Translations under genes and position numbers: made by a program
The notes under the pieces: model-generated
Seen by the model: the letters and a program-made list of their open reading frames with translations, nothing else
Databases searched by the model: none
What the model was told of the DNA's origin: nothing
Shown here: one piece after another, positions 42,791 to 50,521 of the stretch
Layout: each line of letters starts with the position of its first letter
Position numbering within the stretch: position 1 is the first letter of the stretch
From: Clostridiales bacterium
Lineage (GTDB): Bacteria; Bacillota; Clostridia; Oscillospirales; Oscillospiraceae
Direction: 5' to 3'
Assembly: GCA_022787565.1 (NCBI GenBank)
Contig: JALFVN010000040.1
Coordinates: 62,001-126,000, forward strand
DNA: 64,000 nucleotides

Positions 42791-43783
42791 ATGGAGCATT
42801 ATCACATTTACCATTATGGAATACCGGATTTTCTGCGTGAGTGCATAGAAACACCGATCGTTCAAAGGATTAAGTCTATAGGAATGAATTGTGGCTGTGA
42901 ATATACAGCATTTCCACAGTTTGCTGACATAGATTCATACTCGCGTTATGACCACAGTATAGGAGTGGCATTGATTATTTGGCATTTCACTCATGACCGC
43001 AAACAAGCGATTGCCGGTCTTCTGCATGATGTAGCATCACCGGTTTTTGCTCATGTAGTCGATTTCATGCATGGAGATTATTTAACACAGGAATCTACCG
43101 AAGACGGTACAGAAATGCTGATAGCCGATTCAACAGAATTGCAGACTGTCTTAAGGAAATACGAACTCACGACAGGGGATGTATGTGATTACCACAGATA
43201 CCCCATTGCGGATAATGATACTCCACTCTTGTCTGCTGACCGTCTGGAATACACGATCGGCAACAGCATTAATTACAGGATCTGCACAATAGAAGATGCA
43301 AAGCGCTTCTACAGTGATCTTATCATCGGGACAAACGAATATGGAATTGAGGAACTCATGTTCAAAGACGCACTTGTTGCGGAAACCTTCGCAAAAGCAG
43401 CGCTTGCGTGTTCAAAAATATATATTTCAGACGCAGACCGTTATGCCATGCAATTACTCTCTGAGGTTTTGAGATATGCAATAGAGCATCAGATCATCAG
43501 TGAAGACGATCTATATTCAACGGAACCGGAGGTTATTGGTAAATTCCTCTCCGATGAACGTACGGCTTCTTTATGGAATAGTTTTTGCACATACAGCCGG
43601 ACTACAAGTGCACCGCAGCCAAAAGATTCAGGATGCTGGCGAAAGATTTCCGCAAAAAAGAGATTCATTGATCCTATGGTACAGGGAGAAGGCAGAATCA
43701 GCGAACTGTCTTCTGAATTTGCTGACAGTCTGAATACTTTTCGCAGGAATAACTATGATTATTGGGTGTGTGGACAACATTGA
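42791..43783 (+). CDS. HD-domain hydrolase
   Basis: A 330-residue HD-superfamily phosphohydrolase. YSRYDHSIGVALIIWHF supplies the first His, AGLLHDVASPVFAHVVD the His-Asp pair and further ligands, and LLSADRLEYTIG a late Asp. These enzymes use metals to hydrolyse nucleotides or related phosphate esters. ATG 42791 with GAAGAGG upstream starts the protein with MEHYHIYHYGIPDFL. Codon use is more A+T-rich than the flanking core genes. It sits alone between recombinase debris and a repeat, so it looks like intact cargo of a lost mobile element. Confidence 0.8.
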   Translation: MEHYHIYHYGIPDFLRECIETPIVQRIKSIGMNCGCEYTAFPQFADIDSYSRYDHSIGVALIIWHFTHDRKQAIAGLLHDVASPVFAHVVDFMHGDYLTQESTEDGTEMLIADSTELQTVLRKYELTTGDVCDYHRYPIADNDTPLLSADRLEYTIGNSINYRICTIEDAKRFYSDLIIGTNEYGIEELMFKDALVAETFAKAALACSKIYISDADRYAMQLLSEVLRYAIEHQIISEDDLYSTEPEVIGKFLSDERTASLWNSFCTYSRTTSAPQPKDSGCWRKISAKKRFIDPMVQGEGRISELSSEFADSLNTFRRNNYDYWVCGQH

Positions 43784-43847
43784 AAATTCCAGTTTAACGA
43801 TATGCATTCTTTGAGCGTCTCTTCTTCTTGATGATATGATCCCCCTG

Positions 43848-44034
43848 AAGTAGTTTAACGAATATAGATAATTTAACGATATAAAACCACTATATCTTGT
43901 ACTTGGCAACCTTTTCCTCTGGCGAAACTACTACATGATGGAACAGACTGCATCCCTGAAAGCCTTGCGGCAAGGGGATAAAAAAACAAAGCACAGAGCC
44001 GATACATTGTATCAACTCTGTGCAGATGTTATGG
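43848..44034 (+). repeat. direct repeat, right copy, abutting tRNA-Lys
   Basis: Second copy of the repeat at 41655-41880. The shared sequence runs right up to the 3' end of tRNA-Lys; GATGTTATGG is common to both copies and its TGG is the tRNA's CCA end. Confidence 0.75.
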
Positions 44035-44107
44035 TGCTCCAGCGGGGATTCGAACCCCGGACACCCTGCTTAAAAGGCAGGTGCTCTGCCTACTGAGCTA
44101 CTGGGGC
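44032..44107 (-). tRNA. tRNA-Lys (TTT)
   Basis: Cloverleaf with anticodon loop CTTTTAA (TTT), T-arm GGTTCGAATCC and encoded CCA. Acceptor stem GCCCCAG against CTGGAGC has one mismatch (third pair C-A). Confidence 0.92.
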
Positions 44108-44131
44108 GTTTAGCTGTTGGGAGTTAAGTCA

Positions 44132-44205
44132 TGGCTGGGATGGCGGGACTCGAACCCACTATATCGGAGTCAAAGTCCGGTGTGTTACCATTACACTACA
44201 TCCCA
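44132..44205 (-). tRNA. tRNA-Gln (TTG)
   Basis: Acceptor TGGGATG / CATCCCA, anticodon loop ACTTTGACT (TTG), T-arm GGTTCGAGTCC and encoded CCA. Confidence 0.95.
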
Positions 44206-44218
44206 GTATAGACTTTGA

Positions 44219-44246
44219 GGAAAAAGGCCGGCGCCGCCGGCCTTTT
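44219..44246. terminator. GC-rich hairpin with U-run inside the tRNA array
   Basis: AAAAAGGCCGGC / GCCGGCCTTTT stem; on the minus strand it ends in five T residues, between tRNA-His and tRNA-Gln. Confidence 0.7.
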
Positions 44247-44253
44247 CTTCATA

Positions 44254-44330
44254 TGGGGTGGGATATGGGGCTCGAACCCACGACACCCGGAACCACAATC
44301 CGGTGCTCTACCAACTGAGCTAATCCCACC
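44254..44330 (-). tRNA. tRNA-His (GTG)
   Basis: Anticodon loop ATTGTGGT (GTG). The extra G at position -1 is encoded and faces discriminator C73, as in all histidine tRNAs; CCA is encoded. Confidence 0.95.
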
Positions 44331-44342
44331 ATAATATTCTTT

Positions 44343-44419
44343 TGGCACGCCAAGAGGGATTCGAACCCCCGACCTACTGCTTAGAAGGCAGTTGCTCTAT
44401 CCTGCTGAGCTATTGGCGC
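44343..44419 (-). tRNA. tRNA-Arg (TCT)
   Basis: Anticodon loop CTTCTAA (TCT), acceptor GCGCCAA / TTGGCGT with a terminal G-T pair, encoded CCA. Confidence 0.95.
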
Positions 44420-44441
44420 ATATCTGACCCGGAGCGAAAGC

Positions 44442-44515
44442 TGGAGCGGGTGATGGGAATCGAACCCACGTATCCAGCTTGGAAGGCTGGTGTTCTACCA
44501 TTGAACTACACCCGC
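44442..44515 (-). tRNA. tRNA-Gly (TCC)
   Basis: Acceptor GCGGGTG / CACCCGC, anticodon loop CTTCCAA (TCC), T-arm GGTTCGATTCC, encoded CCA. First tRNA transcribed in the array. Confidence 0.95.
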
Positions 44516-44535
44516 ACGGGCCGTTCAGCCATGAG

Positions 44536-44565
44536 ATAATACCATATTTGACCGCAGTATGTCAA
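44536..44565 (-). promoter_or_regulatory. promoter of the tRNA array
   Basis: On the minus strand a perfect TTGACA (44560-44565) and TATTAT (44536-44541) with 18-base spacing, 20 bases upstream of tRNA-Gly. Confidence 0.85.
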
Positions 44566-44637
44566 CAGTTTTTCGAGAAAAATATTTTTCGTGATAAAAC
44601 ATCCTCCCCGCGGCGGCGAGGAGGATGGGAAGAATCA

Positions 44638-46236
44638 TTATTTTTTCCGGAAGCGGTCAAGGAACTGCTGAATACTGTCGTGCTTCATCACAAAGACATA
44701 GGCGCCCAGAGCGGCGAGTGCCACTGCCGCGGCGATAACGATCACCACGACCAGGGTTCCGGTGTGCTTCTCCCGGGGAATATCGGGCTTGGGCGTGACC
44801 TGAGGCGTTTCCGTGGGCTCTGCAGGCTCTGCGCTCTCCTCCGGGGCGGGGGTTTTCTCGGGCGCGGCGGAAACAGCCAGCTCAAAGGTACAGGTCTTGC
44901 CCATGTAGCTTACTGTGATCTGCTGACGGCCTTCCTTTTCTAGAATGGTCGGCGTGCAGCTGAAGCCGGCGCGGACCTCCTCGGTCTTTCCCGTGTTCAT
45001 CGTCACTTCCAGAACCATACCGCTGGTGTCCAGCTTATCCCCTGCGCTGTAGCTGAGCTTGGTGGGCATGGTCTTTACGGAGATGCTCTCGACCTTTTCC
45101 TCGGCGGGAAGAACATTGACAACAAAGCTGGTGCTCTTGCTGCCGTAGTTCAGCGTGATCTCCTGTCTGCCCTCCTTTTCCAGAATGTTGGGGTAGCAGC
45201 TGAAGCCGGTGGTCACATCAAAGGAGCCTTTGTTGGTCTGGATACGCAGCTTCAGACCGCTGGTGTCCAGCCATTCGCCTACGGTATATTCAAGCTTGGT
45301 GGGCTCGGAGACAATGAGAATACTCTCCACCACCTGCTCCGCTTCCTCCACCAGCACGGGGAATGTGCAGGTTTTGCCCATGTAGCTTACGGTGATGTTC
45401 TGGGTGCCGGCGGTGTTCAGCGTGGAGGGGGAGACGTCGAAGCCGCTGCTGAGGACCACGCTGGTGCCGTTGGAATATCTGGCGAGGATCTCCAGCCCGG
45501 CGGTGTTGAGCCGGTCGCCCACCTTGTATTCCTTGGCGGCAGGCATGGAGCTGACGGAGATCGAGGAGAGCACAGGCTCGCTGACGCTTACCTGTATAGT
45601 GGAGCTGAGAACAGTGGTGGCGCTGCCGTTGTTGGTGTTGGTCACTTCGCAATAGTAAAAGTTTGAGCCAACAGCGGAGGTGGAGACCTGAAGGGAACTG
45701 CCGGTGGCGCCCTCAATGAAGGTGCCGTTTGTGGTGCTGTTGTAGGGGCAGGTAAACCAGCGGTAGCTGAGACTGCCGCTGTCGGGCACGGTGGCTTTGA
45801 CATTGATGGTGACCGCGTCGCCCAAAAAGCAGCTCACATTGTCGCTGGGGATCACGGAAGGCTCTGCCGGTGTCACGGTGAGGGAACAGGTGAGCGTGGC
45901 GAGCTGTGCCGAGCTGTCGTCCTTGACGGAGAGGGTGAATTCATATACCCCGGCACTCATGGGTGTGCCCCGGAGATAGTGACAGGCCCCGCTGCTTTTC
46001 ATCTCCGTGACAACGGAGCAGCCTGCGGGAAGCGTGCCGCCCACACAGGAGGCGGTGCCGGTGGCTGTGGTGCCTATCAGCTGATCCATATATCTTCCGG
46101 CGGGCACCTTACCGAGATTTGCAATGATGGTGTTGTCGGCCAGCGCGGTGCAGGGCGCCGCGGCGCACAACAGCAGAATGATCAGCAAAAGCGAAAGAAA
46201 ACGCTTGTTCATTTTCTGGTATATCCTTTCAAACAT
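44638..46236 (-). CDS. secreted/membrane-anchored Ig-like repeat protein
   Basis: A 532-residue surface protein. Signal peptide at 8-33 (FLSLLLIILLLCAAAPCTALA), then two different N-terminal beta-domains (one starting GKVPAGRYMDQLIG, one with SLSYRWFTCPYNS). Three tandem bacterial Ig-like (group 3) repeats follow, each with the pattern LEYTVGEWLDTSGL ... ILEKEGRQEITLNYGSK. A Pro/Glu-rich spacer (APEKTPAPEESAEPAEPTETPQ is its core), one membrane helix (TGTLVVVIVIAAAVALAALG) and a basic tail end the protein. Likely binds carbohydrate or acts as a spacer on the wall. ATG 46236 has AAGGTGATTC upstream. Confidence 0.88.
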   Translation of the reverse strand: MFERIYQKMNKRFLSLLLIILLLCAAAPCTALADNTIIANLGKVPAGRYMDQLIGTTATGTASCVGGTLPAGCSVVTEMKSSGACHYLRGTPMSAGVYEFTLSVKDDSSAQLATLTCSLTVTPAEPSVIPSDNVSCFLGDAVTINVKATVPDSGSLSYRWFTCPYNSTTNGTFIEGATGSSLQVSTSAVGSNFYYCEVTNTNNGSATTVLSSTIQVSVSEPVLSSISVSSMPAAKEYKVGDRLNTAGLEILARYSNGTSVVLSSGFDVSPSTLNTAGTQNITVSYMGKTCTFPVLVEEAEQVVESILIVSEPTKLEYTVGEWLDTSGLKLRIQTNKGSFDVTTGFSCYPNILEKEGRQEITLNYGSKSTSFVVNVLPAEEKVESISVKTMPTKLSYSAGDKLDTSGMVLEVTMNTGKTEEVRAGFSCTPTILEKEGRQQITVSYMGKTCTFELAVSAAPEKTPAPEESAEPAEPTETPQVTPKPDIPREKHTGTLVVVIVIAAAVALAALGAYVFVMKHDSIQQFLDRFRKK

Positions 46237-46251
46237 ACTGAATCACCTTAT

Positions 46252-46280
46252 ATTATAATACAATATCCGCAAAAGGTCAA
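46252..46280 (-). promoter_or_regulatory. promoter of the Ig-like surface protein gene
   Basis: On the minus strand TTGACC (46275-46280) and TATAAT (46252-46257), 17-base spacing, 16 bases before the start codon, so the leader is very short. Confidence 0.8.
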
Positions 46281-46349
46281 CTTCCGGCAGAGAACTGCCC
46301 TTTTGGCGGAAATCGGAAAACAGGGAAAAGAGAAGCATGATCCCGGGCG

Positions 46350-46378
46350 TTGCCATAAGGGGAAAGCTGTGGTAAAAT
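46350..46378 (+). promoter_or_regulatory. promoter of the GH13 glucosidase gene
   Basis: TTGCCA (46350-46355) and TAAAAT (46373-46378), 17-base spacing, 30 bases before the start codon. Confidence 0.65.
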
Positions 46379-46408
46379 AGAAACATCTGTGTACAAGGGG
46401 GAGATTCC

Positions 46409-48088
46409 ATGGCAGAAAAGCAGTGGTATAAGGAGATGGCGGTCTATCAGATCTGGCCGCGCAGCTTCTGCGACGGCAACGGCGACGGGATTGGAGACCT
46501 TTGGGGCGTATTGTCGAAGCTTGACTATATCAAGAGTCTGAACGTGGACGCCATATGGTTTTCTCCGCTCTACCCCTCTCCCAACGCGGATTTCGGTTAT
46601 GATATTTCCGACTATATGAATATCCACCCGGACTACGGCAACCTTGAGGTGTTCAAACAGGTGCTGGACGGCGCCCATGAACGGGGAATGCGGGTGTTTA
46701 TGGACCTGGTGGTGAACCATACCTCCGATGAACACATGTGGTTCAAAGAGAGCCGCAAGGGGAAAAACAACCCTTACCATGACTATTATTACTGGCGCCC
46801 CGGCCGCAGAAAAGGCCGCCGGCTGCTGCCTCCCAACAACTGGACCAGCATTTTTGAGGGCGGAGCCTGGGAGTATGACAGGAATTTAGACGAATTTTAT
46901 CTCCATTTGTTCGCCAAAAAACAGCCGGATCTGAACATGGATAACCCTCAGGTGAGGGAGGAAGTCAAAAAGATCATGCGGTTCTGGCTGGACATGGGGG
47001 TGGACGGCTTCCGGGAGGATGTGATCACCTTTATCTCCAAGACCCCCGGTCTGCCCAGTACCTACCCCAAAAGCCCCATAGCCAACGGCATGAAGCACTT
47101 TGTGAACCGGCCCAGGGTACACGACTATCTGAAAGAGTTCAAACGGGACGTTCTGGATTATTACGACTGCTTCACCGTGGGCGAAAGCCCGCTGACCACG
47201 CCCGATGTGGCCCTCCGCTATGTCACCGAGGGGCCGGACAAGGTGCTGGACGAGATGATCGGCTTTTCCCATATGGAAGCGGACTGCTTCATGACGGATA
47301 TGATCCAGCGGCCCTTCGACCTGGTGAAAATGAAAAAAGCCTTCACCCAGTGGCAGAATGCGTTTGCGGGCAAAGCCTGGAACGCCCTGTATATTGAAAA
47401 CCACGACCATCCCAGGATCATCAGTCGCTACGGCAGCGAAAAATACCGCACGGAGAGCGGAAAAATGCTGGCTGCCATGTATATCCTCCAGCGGGGCACG
47501 CCCTTCATCTATCAGGGGCAGGAGATCGGGATGCTGAATATCCAGCTGCCCAGGCTGGACATGTACCAGGATGTGATGAGCAAAAACAACGCTGCCATCC
47601 TCTCCAGAGTCCTTCCGAAGAAAAAGGTGCTGGAGCTGATCCAGCGCTCCAGCCGGGACAGCGCCAGAACGCCTGTCCAGTGGTCGGATGAGAAAAATGC
47701 CGGCTTTACCAATAGCATCCCCTGGTTCTACGTGAACCGGAATTATAAGGACATCAATGTGAAAAGTCAAGAGGAGGACCCCAACTCTTTGCTGAATTTT
47801 TACCGGAAGCTGCTGAAATTCCGCAAAGAGACTCCCGTCGCACTATACGGGGATTACCGCGAGCTTATGCCTGAGGACAAGAATTTCTATGTCTACCGGC
47901 GCAGCCTGGATGGGCAGGTGCTTCTGGTGATCTGCTCATTTTCCGCCGAGCTGCTGCGCTTTGACGCGCCGGAGAATACAGAGCTTGCCAAGGGCACCCT
48001 GGTCCTGGCAAACTATGAGCACAATTTCATCATCTCCAACGGCTTTACGGCCAGACCTTATGAGCTGCGGGTCTACCTGTTTGCGTGA
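46409..48088 (+). CDS. GH13 alpha-glucosidase / oligo-1,6-glucosidase
   Basis: A 559-residue cytoplasmic alpha-glucosidase of the oligo-1,6-glucosidase group. Regions in order: YQIWPRSFCDGNGDGIGDL (calcium-site loop), DLVVNHTSDEH (99-109), GVDGFREDVI with nucleophile Asp204, FTVGES with acid/base Glu259, and ENHDHPRIISRYG with Asp333. The usual GFRMDVI reads GFREDVI here, a notable substitution beside the nucleophile. Length is normal. It is followed immediately by ispE, whose start comes 15 bases after the stop. Confidence 0.93.
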   Translation: MAEKQWYKEMAVYQIWPRSFCDGNGDGIGDLWGVLSKLDYIKSLNVDAIWFSPLYPSPNADFGYDISDYMNIHPDYGNLEVFKQVLDGAHERGMRVFMDLVVNHTSDEHMWFKESRKGKNNPYHDYYYWRPGRRKGRRLLPPNNWTSIFEGGAWEYDRNLDEFYLHLFAKKQPDLNMDNPQVREEVKKIMRFWLDMGVDGFREDVITFISKTPGLPSTYPKSPIANGMKHFVNRPRVHDYLKEFKRDVLDYYDCFTVGESPLTTPDVALRYVTEGPDKVLDEMIGFSHMEADCFMTDMIQRPFDLVKMKKAFTQWQNAFAGKAWNALYIENHDHPRIISRYGSEKYRTESGKMLAAMYILQRGTPFIYQGQEIGMLNIQLPRLDMYQDVMSKNNAAILSRVLPKKKVLELIQRSSRDSARTPVQWSDEKNAGFTNSIPWFYVNRNYKDINVKSQEEDPNSLLNFYRKLLKFRKETPVALYGDYRELMPEDKNFYVYRRSLDGQVLLVICSFSAELLRFDAPENTELAKGTLVLANYEHNFIISNGFTARPYELRVYLFA

Positions 48089-48102
48089 AAGAGAGGCTGC
48101 CT

Positions 48103-48966
48103 GTGGTAATCAAAGAAAAAGCATATGCAAAAATCAATATCTCCCTGGATGTGACCGGCAGACGGGAGGACGGATACCACGACATGGCGATGATCATGCA
48201 GACTGTCTCCCTCTGTGACGAGCTGACCATCAGCATCGGCGGCGAAGGGGTTTCGGCCAGGAGCAACCTGCGCTTTATCCCCGGAGACGAGAGAAATCTT
48301 GCCGTCAAGGCGGCGGTGAAATATCTTGAAGCCGCAGGCGAACAGGACAAGGGCGTCAGCATTGATATCCGCAAGAATATCCCCGTGGGAGCGGGGATGG
48401 GCGGAGGCTCCGCTGACGCCGCGGCAGTGCTGCGGGGGATGAACCGGGCTTTCGGGGGCAGACTGAGCGAAGAAACGCTGATGTCCCTGGCCGCGGACAC
48501 CGGCTCGGACGTGGCTTTTTGCCTTGTGGGCGGAACCATGCTGGCTACCGGCAGGGGAGAGCGGCTCAGCCCGCTGCCGCCCATACCGCCCTGTTTCATT
48601 ACCGTCTGCAAGCCGGACTTTTCCATCTCCACGCCGGAGCTGTTCAAAAAGCTGGACAGCGTGCGCCTTAAAGGCCACCCGGACACGGCCGGCCTGATCG
48701 CCGCCCTGGAGAAGGGCAGTCTGCCGGAGCTTTGCCGCAGAATGTATAACGTTTTTGAGGACGTGGGGGACCGGCGTATGCGTACCGTCAGCCAGATCAA
48801 AGGACAGCTGCTGGACCACGGCGCCCTGGGCGCGGTGATGACCGGCACCGGCTCCGCCGTTTTCGGCGTGTTTTCCGACCGGAGGCTGGCAGAGACGGCC
48901 TGTGGGGAACTGAAAAAGGAGTACAGCTTCTGCTGCGTGACAGAAGCGGTGGGCAGACTGTTATAA
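48103..48966 (+). CDS. ispE: 4-diphosphocytidyl-2-C-methyl-D-erythritol kinase
   Basis: A 287-residue GHMP kinase of the non-mevalonate isoprenoid pathway; it phosphorylates CDP-methylerythritol with ATP. AYAKINISLDVTGRREDGYHDM is the family N-terminus, and NIPVGAGMGGGSADAAAVLRG is the ATP-binding GHMP loop; a C-terminal GAVMTGTGSAVFGVF block is also typical. GTG 48103 is chosen with AGAGAGG six bases upstream; an in-frame GTG at 48085 overlaps the previous gene. No other isp genes are adjacent. Confidence 0.95.
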   Translation: MVIKEKAYAKINISLDVTGRREDGYHDMAMIMQTVSLCDELTISIGGEGVSARSNLRFIPGDERNLAVKAAVKYLEAAGEQDKGVSIDIRKNIPVGAGMGGGSADAAAVLRGMNRAFGGRLSEETLMSLAADTGSDVAFCLVGGTMLATGRGERLSPLPPIPPCFITVCKPDFSISTPELFKKLDSVRLKGHPDTAGLIAALEKGSLPELCRRMYNVFEDVGDRRMRTVSQIKGQLLDHGALGAVMTGTGSAVFGVFSDRRLAETACGELKKEYSFCCVTEAVGRLL

Positions 48967-48975
48967 AAAAGAAAA

Positions 48976-49016
48976 AAACCGCCGATACTATGAGCAAATA
49001 CATAGTAAGGCGGTTT
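48976..49016 (+). promoter_or_regulatory. hairpin that ends ispE and covers the spoIIR ribosome site
   Basis: Stem AAACCGCC-ATACTATG (48976-48992) with CATAGTAAGGCGGTTT (49001-49016), loop AGCAAATA; T-rich sequence follows. The only Shine-Dalgarno-like sequence before spoIIR (AAGGCGG, 49006-49012) is in the 3' arm, and the spoIIR ATG is five bases after the stem. So the stem can both end ispE transcripts and hide the spoIIR start. Confidence 0.7.
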
Positions 49017-49021
49017 GTTTT

Positions 49022-49639
49022 ATGGAAAAAAGCAAAAATAAAAGTCTGAGAGCATGGGAGATCGCGGCCCTGATGGCATTGAGCTTGGCACTCTGTGCCG
49101 GGACCTGGGCCCAGACACGGCAGCAGAACATAAGCTCGGCGCTGGTGCGGCTGCATGTCATTGCCGATTCCGACGCGGCGGAGGAGCAGGAGATCAAGCT
49201 GGAAGTGCGGGACGCGGTACTGGCCTATCTGACGCCGGTGCTGGAAGAGACGGAAAGCCAGCAGCAGGCCCGGCAGATCATCCGGGATAATCTGGAGGGC
49301 ATTGCCCAAGCCGCCGGTTCCGCGGCCCGGGGGCGGCAGGTCAGCGTCACCCTCAGCCGGGAGAGCTACCCCACCCGGGAATATGAAGGCTTTACCCTGC
49401 CCGCCGGGCGCTACGAGTCCCTGCGGGTCATTCTGGGCCGGGGCCAGGGGAAAAACTGGTGGTGCGTGGTGTTCCCACCCCTGTGCCTTTCGGCGGCGGA
49501 GAGCGAAAAGGTGCAGGATGTTCTGAACGGGGAGGACTTGTCCATCGTCACCGAAGAGGAGGGCTATGTACTGCGCTTCCGGCTGGTGGAGCTTTGGGGA
49601 GAATTCCTCAATACCGTCTTGAACGCGGCGGGCGGATGA
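49022..49639 (+). CDS. spoIIR: stage II sporulation protein R
   Basis: A 205-residue secreted signalling protein. SpoIIR is made in the forespore and activates the SpoIIGA protease, which processes pro-sigma-E in the mother cell. An N-terminal membrane/signal segment (EIAALMALSLALCAGTWA, about 13-30) is followed by the diagnostic ALVRLHVIADSDAAEEQEIKLEVRDAVL, a middle with SYPTREYEGFTLPAGRYESLRVILG, and CVVFPPLCLS. Length fits the family. No strong ribosome site outside the upstream hairpin. The stop overlaps the promoter of the next gene. Confidence 0.93.
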   Translation: MEKSKNKSLRAWEIAALMALSLALCAGTWAQTRQQNISSALVRLHVIADSDAAEEQEIKLEVRDAVLAYLTPVLEETESQQQARQIIRDNLEGIAQAAGSAARGRQVSVTLSRESYPTREYEGFTLPAGRYESLRVILGRGQGKNWWCVVFPPLCLSAAESEKVQDVLNGEDLSIVTEEEGYVLRFRLVELWGEFLNTVLNAAGG

Positions 49640-49647
49640 TATATAAT
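49619..49647 (+). promoter_or_regulatory. promoter of the FAH-family gene
   Basis: TTGAAC (49619-49624) and TATAAT (49642-49647) with 17-base spacing, overlapping the last codons of spoIIR. Confidence 0.75.
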
Positions 49648-49674
49648 GGCCTCAAAAATCTGGGAGGTCAAAAA

Positions 49675-50508
49675 ATGAAGCTTTGCAATATATCCGTGGA
49701 TGGGGAGACCCACCTTGCCATAGAGACCGGACGGGGCCTGATCGACGCCACCGCCGCCGGCTTTATGAAGAATATGGATGCGGTGATCCGCGGCGACGGG
49801 GCGGAGGAACTGCGCCGGATCGCTAAGGATGAGAGCCTGCCCCTTGTGGAAAAACCGGTATATGCCAATGTGGTGAACAGACCCGGCAAGCTGGTGTGCG
49901 TGGGGCTGAACTACCGCGCCCATGCCGCAGGCGTGAACATGAAGCTGCCGGACTACCCCATCCTGTTTTCCAAATTCGACAATGCGCTGACCCCGGCGGA
50001 AACGGACGTGACCCTGCCGCCCTGGGAGAGCAGCTACGACTATGAGGCGGAGCTGGTGATCGTAATGGGCAAAACTGCCTGGAATGTGAGCGAGGATGAG
50101 GCGAAGGACTATATCTTCGGCTATACCTGCGGCAACGATTTCAGCCTCCGGGACGCCCAGATGCGCAGCGGACAGTGGCTCATCGGCAAGACCATGCCCG
50201 GCTTCGGCCCCTGCGGCCCCTGCATCGTCACGGCGGACAGCTTTGATCCGGAGGAAGGAAAGAATGTCAGAAGCTATGTCAACGGCGTCCTGCGTCAGAA
50301 CGGCAGTACAGCCGAAATGATTTTTTCCTGCGCCCGGATCGTCAGCTACGCGTCCAAATACATCCGTCTTGAGCCGGGCGACCTGATCTTCACCGGTACG
50401 CCCAGCGGCGTGGCGCTGGAGGAGAAGGAAAAGGTGTGGCTCAAGCCCGGCGACGTGGTGGATGTGTTCATTGAAGACATCGGCACGCTGACCAACAGAC
50501 TGGTCTGA
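49675..50508 (+). CDS. fumarylacetoacetate hydrolase family protein
   Basis: A 277-residue metal-dependent enzyme of the FAH superfamily, which cleaves or isomerises C-C bonds in acylpyruvate-type acids. The core shows LVCVGLNYRAHA, ILFSKFDNAL, metal ligands in YDYEAELVIVMGK, GYTCGNDFSLRDAQ, KTMPGFGPCGPCIV and LEPGDLIFTGTPSGVA, all standard. The N-terminal about 60 residues form the usual small domain. GGGAGGTC precedes the ATG. Exact substrate unknown (possibly a 2-keto-3-deoxy acid or oxaloacetate-like compound). It is followed 13 bases later by an MBL-fold gene. Confidence 0.9.
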   Translation: MKLCNISVDGETHLAIETGRGLIDATAAGFMKNMDAVIRGDGAEELRRIAKDESLPLVEKPVYANVVNRPGKLVCVGLNYRAHAAGVNMKLPDYPILFSKFDNALTPAETDVTLPPWESSYDYEAELVIVMGKTAWNVSEDEAKDYIFGYTCGNDFSLRDAQMRSGQWLIGKTMPGFGPCGPCIVTADSFDPEEGKNVRSYVNGVLRQNGSTAEMIFSCARIVSYASKYIRLEPGDLIFTGTPSGVALEEKEKVWLKPGDVVDVFIEDIGTLTNRLV

Positions 50509-50521
50509 GCGGAGGCGCCCA

